Shown here one piece after another: positions 44,758-53,558 of a stretch of DNA of 64,000 nucleotides. Positions within the stretch are counted from its first letter, which is position 1; each line of letters opens with the position of its first letter. Both the position numbers and the translations under genes were made by a program. Source of the stretch: Alterirhizorhabdus solaris (lineage in GTDB: Bacteria; Pseudomonadota; Alphaproteobacteria; Sphingomonadales; Sphingomonadaceae); NCBI RefSeq assembly GCF_007785815.1, contig NZ_VNIM01000005.1:22931-86930 (forward strand), written 5' to 3'. Under the pieces are notes generated by a model. It worked only from the letters and a program-made list of their open reading frames with translations, searched no databases and was not told the origin of the DNA.

Positions 44758-46205
44758 GCCCGTCCTCCCACGTTGTAAACGGCGCCGGGCCCTTGACTTC
44801 CGCGACGCGCTGCCTCGAAGGTCGCGGTTGCCTGCTCGTCGAGCGCGAGCAGCGAATCCAGATAGTCATCGGAACCAGACCCGGCGGTGCTGCGGACCTG
44901 TTCGATCAGCCCCTTCGAAGCCTGCAGCAGGTCGATGTGCTGATGCCACACGTCGCGGTCGAGCACCGGTAGGTTCATGGAATAGGGCAGCTCGAAGCTC
45001 GGAGCCGCACGCGCATCTGTCGCGGGATCGTCGGCTGGCATCGAGACGAGAATGCTGGCGAGGGTCCGCAGGTTATACATCTCACCGAACGCCCTGTTTA
45101 GCACAGCTCCGCGCGACAGACCCTCGGCTTGGCCATGGTCGCCGGAAATCCGGAAGCTATGCGCGATGTAGGCCAGGAGCATCCGATAGCGCAGGTTCAG
45201 CAGCCGGGCCCAGACGCGCGCCTCGGGATGGCCGATGTAGTTCGTTCCGGGCACCGCACCCGCATCTCCAACCGCGCGAGGATTGGAGATCACGGGTCGG
45301 CAGGGGTTCCAGTCGGTGACACCCTCAATTTCCAGGAACAGCTCCATGAAACGCTCGAAGTGCGAAGGGGCGGAATCCTTCGCGTCGCTGTGCGAGGCCT
45401 CCCCTTGCTCGGCAACGGCCGAAAGGGCCAGCAGTGCGGTGGAGCGGGAGTAGGCGGTGTAGATCAGCACATCCGGCACCTTGTCGCCGGGCTTCGTCGC
45501 GCCTCTGGCTCCCTGCGAATGCCCACGTCCATACTCCGCGAAGCTCGCTTGGAAGCTGAGGGTATCCGCATGGAAGACCTCGTCCGCGATCAGGGTCTTG
45601 TCACCTAGCAGAGCCTTCAACGTGTCGTAGATCTGACCGACTCTCTTGAAGTCGCTCGCACCGCCCGGGAACGCGATCTTCTGGATCTCATCGCGACGAG
45701 CGGCCCAGACGTCCGGCCATTCCTCGGGGCTCTCAATGCACACGTAGCGCGCGATGAGTCCGACGCTCAATGGCTCCAGCGAGAAGGGAAAGGGGTAGAA
45801 GGGGATGTCCCAAGGGAAATCATCCCGTTCAAGGTTCAGCGGTCCGCCGATGAGCTTCAGCAGGTTCTGAACTGTCACAAGGTGTCCCATCTCCTCACGC
45901 GCGATTCCAAGGAGGGTCGCCTGCCAGCGCGCCACGAGCGGGCGATGGGCCTCCGGCACCTGAGGACCGCCGAGCGAATAGGCGGCGAAAAGGTATTGGA
46001 CGAGGAGGCCGTGCTCGATCTCCGCCGCGACATGAAGCAGGAATATCGCGTAGTCGCGTGCAGAGAAGCCATCAGGAATATCGACGCGCTTCGTGCGCCC
46101 CGCGGCTGCGCCCACGCCCTTGGAAAAGGTATGCACCTGCGCGACGTCGGCCTCGTGGGCCTGATCGAGGATCCGCTGCAGCTGGAACGTCACACGACTT
46201 CGCAT
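44754..46205 (-). CDS. ferritin-like (VioB/RebD N-terminal type) protein
   Basis: A 483-residue protein with a ferritin-like di-iron pattern: AAEIEHGLLVQYLFAAYSLG (E62/E64, H65) and IAREEMGHLVTVQNLLKLIG (E104/E105, H108), then PFPFSLEPLS. This fits the family that also forms the N-terminus of VioB and RebD. It could bind metal and act in oxidative chemistry on the same substrate as its neighbours. Start ATG 46205 has GGGGGG upstream. It overlaps the next gene by ATGA. Confidence 0.75.
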   Translation of the reverse strand: MRSRVTFQLQRILDQAHEADVAQVHTFSKGVGAAAGRTKRVDIPDGFSARDYAIFLLHVAAEIEHGLLVQYLFAAYSLGGPQVPEAHRPLVARWQATLLGIAREEMGHLVTVQNLLKLIGGPLNLERDDFPWDIPFYPFPFSLEPLSVGLIARYVCIESPEEWPDVWAARRDEIQKIAFPGGASDFKRVGQIYDTLKALLGDKTLIADEVFHADTLSFQASFAEYGRGHSQGARGATKPGDKVPDVLIYTAYSRSTALLALSAVAEQGEASHSDAKDSAPSHFERFMELFLEIEGVTDWNPCRPVISNPRAVGDAGAVPGTNYIGHPEARVWARLLNLRYRMLLAYIAHSFRISGDHGQAEGLSRGAVLNRAFGEMYNLRTLASILVSMPADDPATDARAAPSFELPYSMNLPVLDRDVWHQHIDLLQASKGLIEQVRSTAGSGSDDYLDSLLALDEQATATFEAARRGSQGPGAVYNVGGRA

Positions 46206-46308
46206 TCGGAAATCCCCCCAAGCCAGTTTTCTCTACGCGTGACGTCCCATCGGAGAGCGGGACGTGCACGATCGCACAACGATCAGCACCGACCAGTCGT
46301 CGGATGCG

Positions 46309-46545
46309 CTAGTCGTCGTGGACCGCGCGCCAGTCCGCCAGGAGCAGGATGTAGTCCCGCATCTCCCCGAACGCGGTGATCCGGCGTCCGACCAATTTCT
46401 CAAGCACGGGGTCGCTGAAGGCGTTCGCACCCGGCCGCCGCAGAACGAAACGGCCGGCCGCGGTATCGAGATAGATGCCGCGACGCTCGCTCTTCGAGCC
46501 AGGCGCGAGCAACCCGGACGTGACGAGGCCAGTGAGTTCCTCCAT
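46309..46545 (-). CDS. small unknown protein of the split-LodA operon
   Basis: A 78-residue protein starting at ATG 46545, 59 bases after the C25-type peptidase gene. It predicts a small beta barrel: GIYLDTAAGRFVLRRPGANA, then LVGRRITAFGEMRDYILLLA. This may be an OB-like or adaptor fold. I do not recognise a named family. Because it lies within the operon it is probably expressed with it. Confidence 0.6.
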   Translation of the reverse strand: MEELTGLVTSGLLAPGSKSERRGIYLDTAAGRFVLRRPGANAFSDPVLEKLVGRRITAFGEMRDYILLLADWRAVHDD

Positions 46546-46603
46546 GGGACGAGCCTAATGCACCTGCGTCCGGAATGGTATCGCGGCGCACCGGTAGAAG
46601 TGG

Positions 46604-48148
46604 TCACCGGCTCACCACGGTCGATACGCGCACGACCTGGCCACCCTGGACACGCCCCACGAGGAGCTTGACGGGCCGGACCGGAGCATCGTCGGGACAC
46701 GGGATGCGGACGAACGCGACGACGTAGCCGTCGCTCGCGTCCTGCATCTCCTTGAGCGAATATGCGAGGAAGCCCTGATCCGGAAAACGCAGGCGAAATC
46801 CGAGCACCGGCCCGACGCGCTCGCGTTCACCATCTATGTGGGCACGCAACTGGCCGATAATGAGGTCCGAGGCCATCCCGTCGTTCGTTACGAGATCCGG
46901 TTCGGATGCCAGCAGGGAAACGCCTTGGCGTGCGAGCAACAGGCGCCTGTCCACCCGGGTCGCGCGCTTGGCGACCGATTCCGCTGTTCCGGGAGGCGCC
47001 TTCGTCGCGGTCGGTATCTCGACCGGGACCACAGACGCGTCGCCATAGAGGTTGAACTGCGCGAGTGTCTTCAGATCCTCGGGGCCAGCCGGAGACGCGG
47101 CACGCACAAAGCGCTGTCGGGCCTCAAGAGCCGCACGTCCGGTCGACGCGCCAGCGAGGACCTCCATGATGAAAAACTGCGTGATCAGATCCGCCTGGCC
47201 GTTGCCGGACGCCGGACCGTAGGCAATCGTGGTGCCGGCCCACATGCCGATTGCGCCCGCCTCGAGATAGATGTTGCACGTTGGCGCGACCGGCTGGACC
47301 GCGCTAGTCGCGTAGAGTTCGGCGCCATAGCAGCACTCAGCTGTGACGACCGCCCCCTCGGTCACATTTCCCGCCAGATCCTGGCTGTTTAATGCCGGCG
47401 GATACTGCGTGCCACGCTGACCGTAGAACTGAGGATCCACGGACGCGCCATGGCAATTGTAGAAGTGCACCAGGCGGGCCAAGCGCGCGCCGGGCCATGG
47501 CCGCCCCGCTGGCGGAACCAGCTGGAGGTCGCTGTCCGAGCCAAACATGTTCCTAGCCGACAGCTGGGTCGAATCCTTCCACACCTCGGCCGATACCGCA
47601 TGATAGTCCTGGAAGTCGGCGCGGGGCCGCGGCTGATGGCGGATGACCGCATCGATCAGGTCCAACAGCCGCTGCGGATCCTGCGCACCGGTCCGGTCCG
47701 GAAGGCGACTGACGACCCTAGTGGGACCTTTGTAAGCGGAGATGTCCTGGCCGTAAGGAGTGTCACAGGCATAGGGCAGGTCGCCAAACGCGTGTTCGTC
47801 CGGATCGTCGCCGCCGGGGCCCCTGTATAGCGGGTTCAGCATGTCCTGGTGCGGGATCACGTCGATGGAACCCAGGATAACGATGTAGTCGGGCGCGAAG
47901 GCGCGATAGACGTCGTCGATTGCCTGCTTGTTCTGCGCGCAGTCGAGAGCGTTCGTTACCGCAGGTCCGCCGGCAGCCTGCATGGCGGCTGCATCGTCGA
48001 CGGCGACCACTTCGGTGACCAATCCGCGCTGCAGGTCGGCCTGGACCCAGCGCGTGAGCGCGGCGTGGACGTTGGCATCGGCCGCGCCATACTTGCCGTG
48101 GAGCGCGCCGAAGTTGGTGACGATGACCTTGTCAACTTTTCCCGGCAT
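46604..48148 (-). CDS. C25 (gingipain)-like clan CD peptidase
   Basis: Start set at ATG 48148 with a G-rich site just upstream; the frame to 48289 is less likely. The 514-residue protein has the clan CD dyad: H233 in VHFYNCHGAS and C272 or C273 in VVTAECCYGAELY, followed by FNLYGDASV, a block typical of family C25. No signal peptide is visible, unlike secreted gingipains, so it probably acts inside the cell. By analogy with the QhpE protease of quinohemoprotein operons, it may trim a partner protein after modification. Confidence 0.7.
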   Translation of the reverse strand: MPGKVDKVIVTNFGALHGKYGAADANVHAALTRWVQADLQRGLVTEVVAVDDAAAMQAAGGPAVTNALDCAQNKQAIDDVYRAFAPDYIVILGSIDVIPHQDMLNPLYRGPGGDDPDEHAFGDLPYACDTPYGQDISAYKGPTRVVSRLPDRTGAQDPQRLLDLIDAVIRHQPRPRADFQDYHAVSAEVWKDSTQLSARNMFGSDSDLQLVPPAGRPWPGARLARLVHFYNCHGASVDPQFYGQRGTQYPPALNSQDLAGNVTEGAVVTAECCYGAELYATSAVQPVAPTCNIYLEAGAIGMWAGTTIAYGPASGNGQADLITQFFIMEVLAGASTGRAALEARQRFVRAASPAGPEDLKTLAQFNLYGDASVVPVEIPTATKAPPGTAESVAKRATRVDRRLLLARQGVSLLASEPDLVTNDGMASDLIIGQLRAHIDGERERVGPVLGFRLRFPDQGFLAYSLKEMQDASDGYVVAFVRIPCPDDAPVRPVKLLVGRVQGGQVVRVSTVVSR

Positions 48149-48640
48149 CTCCCGCCCCCCGACAAGTGCAGACAGTGACCAGTCATCGCGAAAACGCCGA
48201 AATTTGACGGCACCGAACGAGAATCGGAGTCGCAAATTAGGCGGGCAATGCTTGTTCTTGTTACGAAGAATGTCGTTATGGGACAACAATAATCGCGACC
48301 GAACCGTTACGAACCGCCGTTTTTGCTAAGGTGTCTAGGTTGAGGCAGATGCACCGCGCGCGTCGTCGTCAGCATCGCAGGTCTCATCGACCTGGGGTGT
48401 GAGCGCCAGATGTTTCACTCCCGAGATGATCAACACAATCATTCGCGGCACCGCACCGACCGGCGTCACGGCCCAAACCATTGTTGCGCCAAACTTTATG
48501 AAACCAGATCCCGGCGATCAGCGGCCAACCGTCCCTGCCGAATGCCCTGTACCCGCCGTCGTTTCTGGGCCGAAAGCCGTCGTTCGCATTGACGGCGCTA
48601 AATGTCTTGAGCTGGTCGCTTCGAGCCTTTCCCGAAAGGG
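48149..48640. promoter_or_regulatory. leader of the split-LodA operon
   Basis: No supported gene. An AT-rich stretch at about 48240-48310, upstream of the peptidase gene on the minus strand, is the likely promoter area. Frames on the plus strand here run into the terminal repeat region and are not convincing. Confidence 0.4.
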
Positions 48641-48779
48641 AAGGTTTAGCGAGACATCCGGGCAGTTTGGGCCGATCGCCTACGTTACGGCAGACCGGCT
48701 TTCCCGAAACCTGTTCCCAAATGATTTTCCCGAAATTGCCCGTTGAATATGGAGAAACGGGACGTCCGCAAACGAGGGT

Positions 48780-48831
48780 TTGCGTGACGATCGCTAGTCC
48801 TGTTCGATCGTGGGCGATCCATGTCACGCAA
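48780..48831. repeat. 52-bp inverted repeat inside the right end
   Basis: Left arm ttgcgtgacgatcgc (48780-48794) and right arm gcgatc-cat-gtcacgcaa (48814-48831). The same structure is present at 57599-57650. It could be a protein-binding or recombination site, or an RNA hairpin. Confidence 0.6.
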
Positions 48832-48863
48832 CCCGTCACTCGATCTATGCGCCGCAAAGGCTG

Positions 48864-48901
48864 CTTAGCGTACGATTCCGAACATCCTCTCACCGGTCCC
48901 C
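48864..48901 (-). repeat. right 38-bp Tn3-type terminal repeat of the island
   Basis: On the minus strand: ggggaccggtgagaggatgt continuing to gtacgctaag, 38 bases. It pairs with 33755-33792 (differences at a few positions). Confidence 0.75.
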
Positions 48902-48983
48902 TTTCCGGCAAAGGTCGACCGGTCACTCTCGATGACGTCGAGCGACAAGCGACTGCCGTACAGGATGGCCTCACGGTCCTCGA

Positions 48984-49988
48984 CTATAAGGTTGCCACGA
49001 TTACCGGAGGGCGCTCTTCACCGAGTACCATGTTCCTCCCTTCCGCTTTAGCACGATAGAGACACGCGTCAGCCCGATGGATAGCGGCAACGCTGGCGGC
49101 GTGATTACCGGTGGCGACTGCAACCCCGGCCGAGAACGTGATCGTTCCGAGCGGCTCGTCCGTCTCACGCAATTTGAAATCCCGGATTGCGAGGTCTTCC
49201 CGCGCTTTGTCGAGCAAGGTTATGCCGATGCTCGGATCATCGCCTGCGACGATAAGCAGGAACTCCTCGCCGCCCCAGCGGCCTACGAAATGCGGCTCGC
49301 AACTGCTCTTCAGGGACGATGCAACCATCTTCAACACCCGGTCCCCGACCCCGTGGCCGTAGCGGTCGTTGATGGATTTGAAGCGGTCGACGTCGCATAT
49401 ACCGATCACCCGGGAGACGCCACGCTCGGCTATTTGGCGCAGGTGCCGTTCGATCGAACGCCGGTTTCCCAGGCCGGTCAGCTGATCGCGTTCGGCGTCG
49501 TCGCGCGCAGCCTCGAGTTGTTGTCGGAGGGAGTCGACTTCCCTGACTGCGGCATTGAGATCATCCTCCGCTCGCTTAGAGCGCTCGATCATCCGAGTGA
49601 CGATCTGAACAGTGCGGACGGCACCTTCGTCCAGTGCCTCGGCTTCCGCACTCAGGTCACGTGTAAACTCACCTGTTGCAGCCGCTGCGGATGAAGCGAC
49701 CTCGCCGAGCTTGATGGCCTGATGACGCAGTGCGTCGTGCCCGGGATCGTCCTCCACCTGGTCGGTGCGAGGACTTCCTCCGGCATACAGCCCGACGATC
49801 TCGTTTGCCTCCTCCTGCCTGATGCGGATGCCGCCATCCGTAATCGCATTTACGGCCCTGCCTATAGGGGAGCGCGGCTGCGAGATTGCGATATAGGCAA
49901 GCGTGTAGTTTTGCGGCGTGGGCGGGAGGCGTTGCCTCGCCAGAAAGGCAAGTGCGTCTTCACCACTCACCTGACCAACTTTCAGCAT
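48984..49988 (-). CDS. GGDEF-domain diguanylate cyclase
   Basis: Start set at ATG 49988 with TGAGG 6 bases upstream. The 334-residue protein has a helical N-terminal part with a coiled coil (about residues 120-170), then a GGDEF domain: DQLTGLGNRRS, DVDRFKSINDRYGHGVGD and an intact GRWGGEEF active site. The RxxD inhibitory site that usually lies five residues before GGEEF is missing (C-E-P-H there). It makes cyclic di-GMP, which controls attachment and could affect mating. No membrane segment is visible. Confidence 0.88.
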   Translation of the reverse strand: MLKVGQVSGEDALAFLARQRLPPTPQNYTLAYIAISQPRSPIGRAVNAITDGGIRIRQEEANEIVGLYAGGSPRTDQVEDDPGHDALRHQAIKLGEVASSAAAATGEFTRDLSAEAEALDEGAVRTVQIVTRMIERSKRAEDDLNAAVREVDSLRQQLEAARDDAERDQLTGLGNRRSIERHLRQIAERGVSRVIGICDVDRFKSINDRYGHGVGDRVLKMVASSLKSSCEPHFVGRWGGEEFLLIVAGDDPSIGITLLDKAREDLAIRDFKLRETDEPLGTITFSAGVAVATGNHAASVAAIHRADACLYRAKAEGRNMVLGEERPPVIVATL

Positions 49989-50208
49989 CAACGACCTCAA
50001 AGCAACGCGTATGACGACCAAGCTATAGCAGGACGGTTAACAAGAAGCGTTCCTAAATCATGTTTGGAGACATTAGTACGGAGCCGTGACGACGATGCTT
50101 TCCTTATAAGAGAGCACGAACTCGTCGATAGCGCGTGATCTGGACTGGAACATCCATCCGGACGCTTGATCCGACATACCACCTGCGGTTGGCGGCCCCG
50201 GGGCGTTA

Positions 50209-50229
50209 AAGGAGAGGGGGAAGGGAGAT
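50209..50229 (+). repeat. purine-rich GA tract before the ParB-like gene
   Basis: Reads ggagagggggaagggag, preceded by ccccggggcgttaaa; a very similar arrangement (ccccggggcattgg then ggggagagggaagg) lies at 58356-58383. Confidence 0.5.
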
Positions 50230-50272
50230 GATGTCCGGAATAAGCCGGATCACAGAATAAGGTGTTGCCATC

Positions 50273-52513
50273 ATGTCCCAGATCCAGACCGTGAAACTTG
50301 CCAAACTGACGCTCTCCGACATCAACGTGCGGAAAGCCGGCGATGATCTCCTCGAGCAGTTCGCCGCCGATATCTCCGCCCGCGGCATCCTCCAGAACCT
50401 TATTGTCACGCCCGTCCGCAAGCCCCGCGGATCGTTCGCCGTCATCGCTGGCAGCCGTCGCTTTCGCGCCCTGATGCTGCTCGCCGAACGCGGCGATGTC
50501 GCGGTGGCCGACTATGACGTGCCCGTCCTGGTGCTGACCGCCGACGATGCGACGCTGTCCGAAACCTCGCTCGCCGAGAACTTCCAGCGTCTCGCCATGA
50601 CGCCGGCCGACGAATGCCGCGCCTTCCAGCACTTCCTGGGCGAGAATGGCGACATCGACGCGGTCGCCAAGCGGTTCGGCCTGACCCGCCGCTTCATCGA
50701 GGGCCGCCTGCGTCTCGCCAGCCTCGCCGAGCCGATCTTCGACGCGCTCGCCAGCGGAAAGATCACGCTTGACCTCGCCAAGGCCTATGCCTCGACCGCG
50801 AGCCACGAGCGCCAGCTGATGGTCTGGAACAGCTACGGCAACAGCAGCTACCACAGCGCCGACACCATCCGCCGGGTGATCGCCAACGAGGCGATGAAGT
50901 CCAACGATCCGATCGCGCGACTGGTCGGCGCCGACGCCTATGCAGTGGCAGGCGGCGTCGTCGACCGCGACCTGTTCAGCGACAGCGGCGACCGCTGGAC
51001 CAACCCCGAGATTGCCCAGACACTCGCCGCCGCGTTGATGGAAGCCGAGGCCAAGCGCGTCGGTGACGAGCTGGGGCTGGCCTGGATCCGCCCGATCGCC
51101 ACCAACAGCACCTGGGAGGCGGCGCGCAGCCTGTTCCGGGTCAACCTGCCGACGCAGCCGATGACCGACGAGGAGGCCACGCGCCTCGACGAGATCGAGA
51201 CACGCATCGGTGTCCTCCAGGATGAGATGGAGAACGAGGATCTGGACGAGGACGCGTTCAAGCTGCTCGATGCCGAGCACGACACGCTCCACGAGGAACT
51301 AGAGGCCCTTCAGCGCCGTCCAAAGATCCTGCCGGCTGAACTTGCGCCCCGTATCGGCACCTTCCTGGTCCTCACCCAGAACGGCGAGATGGAGCTGGAC
51401 GACAGCTACTATAGCGAGACGCCGCTCACCGTCTCCATGATCGAGCCCGACGAGCGGGGTGACAGCGAAGGCGACGATGCCACGATCGAAGGCGGCGATG
51501 AAGCCGGCGACCGCCCTGAAGGGCTCGGCATCACCTTCCGCATCGAGGAAGGCAGCACGACCGGCAGCACCGGCAAACCGGCCGTCGATCCGGACGCTGC
51601 GGCTCCCGGCGGCAAGGCGCTCAGCCAGGTCCTGCTCGATCAGCTCGCCGTGCAGCGGCGCGACGTGCTCGGTGCGGCGATGATCGCCAATCCGGGGCTG
51701 GCGCTCGACTATATGCTGTTTGCGATGGCCGATGGCCGCTCCGGCGCCTCGTCGGGCAGTGGCACGACGATCAGCGCGTCGAGCCCGCAGGACCCGGTGC
51801 TGTCGAACAACGTGCCGGCATCGCGTGCGCGCGACTATCTCGCCGAGGTTCATGACGGGCTCGATGCGACGTGGCAGGAGTCCGGCGACAAGGTGGCGCG
51901 CTTCGAGGCGTTCCGCATTCTCGACGACGAGGTCAAGGCGGCATGGCTCGCATGGGTCGTGGCAACGTCGCTGCAGGCCAAGGAGGTATACGGCTCGCAC
52001 CGCCAGAACCCGCTGCAGAACCGGCTCGCGTCGATCCTCGAGGTCGATGTCGCCTCCTGGTGGCGTCCGACCAGCGAAAACTTCTTCGACCGCGTGTCGA
52101 AGGGTGCGCTGCTCTCGCTGCTCGACGAGGTCGGCGGTCCCGCTTTGTCCGGTCGTCACGCCAGCAGCAAGAAGACCGAGATCTCGGCGTCCTGCCAGAA
52201 GCTGTTCGCCGGCGAGGCCATGGTCGAGGTTGAGGTCAGGCAAGCGGCACTGGCCTGGGTGCCCACGGCGATGCGGTTCAACGACACCGGCAGCGATGCC
52301 GATGATGACGGCGACGGTGACGTCGAGGGTGCCGAGAACAGCGAGGCCGATGACGGTGAGATCGGCGACGATCTGGCCGTCCTGATCGGGGGTCCGGATG
52401 ATGGCGAAGCGGAAGACGGCGTGGATGCCGGCGAGATCGCGACCGACGAACCATCGGGCCTCGGGCACGAGAACGACGACAACGTGAACGACGAGCTGGT
52501 CGCGGCCGAATAG
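50273..52513 (+). CDS. large ParB-like DNA-binding protein
   Basis: A 746-residue protein. Residues about 5-110 form a ParB N-terminal domain (SDINVRKAGDDLLEQFAADI, then VIAGSRRFRALMLL and LAENFQRLAMTP), followed by a helix-turn-helix (AVAKRFGLTRRFIEGRLRLA). The rest is long and acidic, with a charged tail of Asp/Glu. True partition ParB proteins are about 300 residues, and no parA lies next to it, so it is probably not a standard partition protein. A role in plasmid gene control or establishment is inference. Confidence 0.8.
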   Translation: MSQIQTVKLAKLTLSDINVRKAGDDLLEQFAADISARGILQNLIVTPVRKPRGSFAVIAGSRRFRALMLLAERGDVAVADYDVPVLVLTADDATLSETSLAENFQRLAMTPADECRAFQHFLGENGDIDAVAKRFGLTRRFIEGRLRLASLAEPIFDALASGKITLDLAKAYASTASHERQLMVWNSYGNSSYHSADTIRRVIANEAMKSNDPIARLVGADAYAVAGGVVDRDLFSDSGDRWTNPEIAQTLAAALMEAEAKRVGDELGLAWIRPIATNSTWEAARSLFRVNLPTQPMTDEEATRLDEIETRIGVLQDEMENEDLDEDAFKLLDAEHDTLHEELEALQRRPKILPAELAPRIGTFLVLTQNGEMELDDSYYSETPLTVSMIEPDERGDSEGDDATIEGGDEAGDRPEGLGITFRIEEGSTTGSTGKPAVDPDAAAPGGKALSQVLLDQLAVQRRDVLGAAMIANPGLALDYMLFAMADGRSGASSGSGTTISASSPQDPVLSNNVPASRARDYLAEVHDGLDATWQESGDKVARFEAFRILDDEVKAAWLAWVVATSLQAKEVYGSHRQNPLQNRLASILEVDVASWWRPTSENFFDRVSKGALLSLLDEVGGPALSGRHASSKKTEISASCQKLFAGEAMVEVEVRQAALAWVPTAMRFNDTGSDADDDGDGDVEGAENSEADDGEIGDDLAVLIGGPDDGEAEDGVDAGEIATDEPSGLGHENDDNVNDELVAAE

Positions 52514-52607
52514 CGGCTCCGACACCGCACCTGGGCACCTCGCCGCCGGCGTCTCCACCAGCGAGACGCCGGCGGTGCCTTTTCCATCGCCAGAGCAGGA
52601 GAGCGCC

Positions 52608-53534
52608 ATGCCCGCTCCGAAACCGGCTCGCGACATCGCGACCGAGATCACCAACACCATCATCGCCCGCCTCGAAGCCGGTGTCCCGCCATGGGTGCGT
52701 CCGTGGTCGCTGACCGGCGAGGGTGGCCGACCGCTGCGCCACGAAGGCACGCCGTATAACGGCATCAACTGCCTCTGGCTCTGGTCGATCGCCGACATGC
52801 GCGGTCACCGCAGCCGCTACTGGATGACCGCCCGCCAGGCGACCGAGCTTGGCGGCTGCGTCCGTCGCGACGCGCAGCCCTCGATGTCGATCTACGCGTC
52901 GACCTTCCGCAAGGCCGGCGTGCCGACCCTGACCGGCGAGGCGTCTGCCCAGCTGATCCGCTTCCTGCGCTCGTACATCGTCTACAATGCCGACGAGATC
53001 GAGGGCCTGCCATCCTACTACTACCCGCGGGACGTCGCCCCGACGGCGCAGCTGCTCTCGGACCGCCAGGACGCGATCGACGCATTCTTCGCCGCGATCC
53101 CGGCCGAGGTCCGTCATGGCGGTGGGGAGGCCTATTTCAGTCCGGTCCTCGACTACATTCGCCTGCCGCACGCCAGCAGCTTCAGGTCGGCCGACGCGTA
53201 CGCCTCCACGAGGGCACACGAGACCATCCACTGGTCGGGCCACCAGTCGCGCCTCGACCGCACCTTCGGCAAGCGGTTCGGCGACAGGGCATACTCGATC
53301 GAGGAGCTCTGTGCGGAGGCTGGCGCCGCGATCATCTGCGGTGAACTCGGCCTGCCGACCGAACTTCGTGACAGCCATGCCAGCTATATCGGCCACTGGC
53401 TCGACGTGCTCCGCGCCGACAAGAGCGCGATCTTCCTCGCCGCCGCCAAGGCCGAACAGGCCTTCAACTATCTACGCGCTTTTGATGTCGACGTCGAGGC
53501 CCGCGACCCGTCGCCGATGAAGCTGGCGGCATGA
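52608..53534 (+). CDS. ArdC-like antirestriction protein
   Basis: Start set at ATG 52608 with GGAGAGCG upstream. The 308-residue protein has an N-terminal single-strand DNA-binding-type domain (TEITNTIIARLEAGVPPWVR, then TPYNGINCLWLW) and a zincin-like C-terminal domain with H204-E-T-I-H208 and a downstream EELCAEAGAA that could give the third ligand. ArdC-type proteins protect incoming single-stranded plasmid DNA from restriction. It follows the ParB-like gene by 95 bases. Confidence 0.85.
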   Translation: MPAPKPARDIATEITNTIIARLEAGVPPWVRPWSLTGEGGRPLRHEGTPYNGINCLWLWSIADMRGHRSRYWMTARQATELGGCVRRDAQPSMSIYASTFRKAGVPTLTGEASAQLIRFLRSYIVYNADEIEGLPSYYYPRDVAPTAQLLSDRQDAIDAFFAAIPAEVRHGGGEAYFSPVLDYIRLPHASSFRSADAYASTRAHETIHWSGHQSRLDRTFGKRFGDRAYSIEELCAEAGAAIICGELGLPTELRDSHASYIGHWLDVLRADKSAIFLAAAKAEQAFNYLRAFDVDVEARDPSPMKLAA

Positions 53535-53558
53535 CCCACATATTCAGGAGAAACCGAC

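Larger units (their letters stand above)
33755..48901. mobile_element. 15.1-kb island bounded by 38-bp Tn3-type terminal repeats
   Basis: Both ends carry a 38-base sequence in inverted orientation that starts GGGG and ends TACGCTAAG, as Tn3-family terminal repeats do. No transposase or resolvase gene lies inside. The flanking five bases are ttccc (left) and tttcc (right), four of five alike, so the target duplication is imperfect or by chance. Cargo: VOC protein, Thoeris genes, a broken integrase, and the split-LodA operon. Movement would need a transposase acting from elsewhere. Confidence 0.65.
48641..48901 (+). repeat. 261-bp right-end repeat, copy 1
   Basis: Nearly identical (about 96% by eye, roughly nine differences) to 57458-57720, in the same orientation. 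It ends in the 38-bp terminal repeat. It is therefore the right end of one transposon family present twice on the plasmid. Confidence 0.85.

Noticed and set aside
46238..46260. CRISPR-like or tandem repeats anywhere in the window
   Set aside because: No regularly spaced short repeats with unique spacers were seen; the only spaced repeats are the repA iterons and the transposon ends.
48384..48974. Minus-strand frame of 196 residues through the right end of the island
   Set aside because: It reads through the terminal repeat and has a similar but broken counterpart at the second copy, so it is not conserved as coding.
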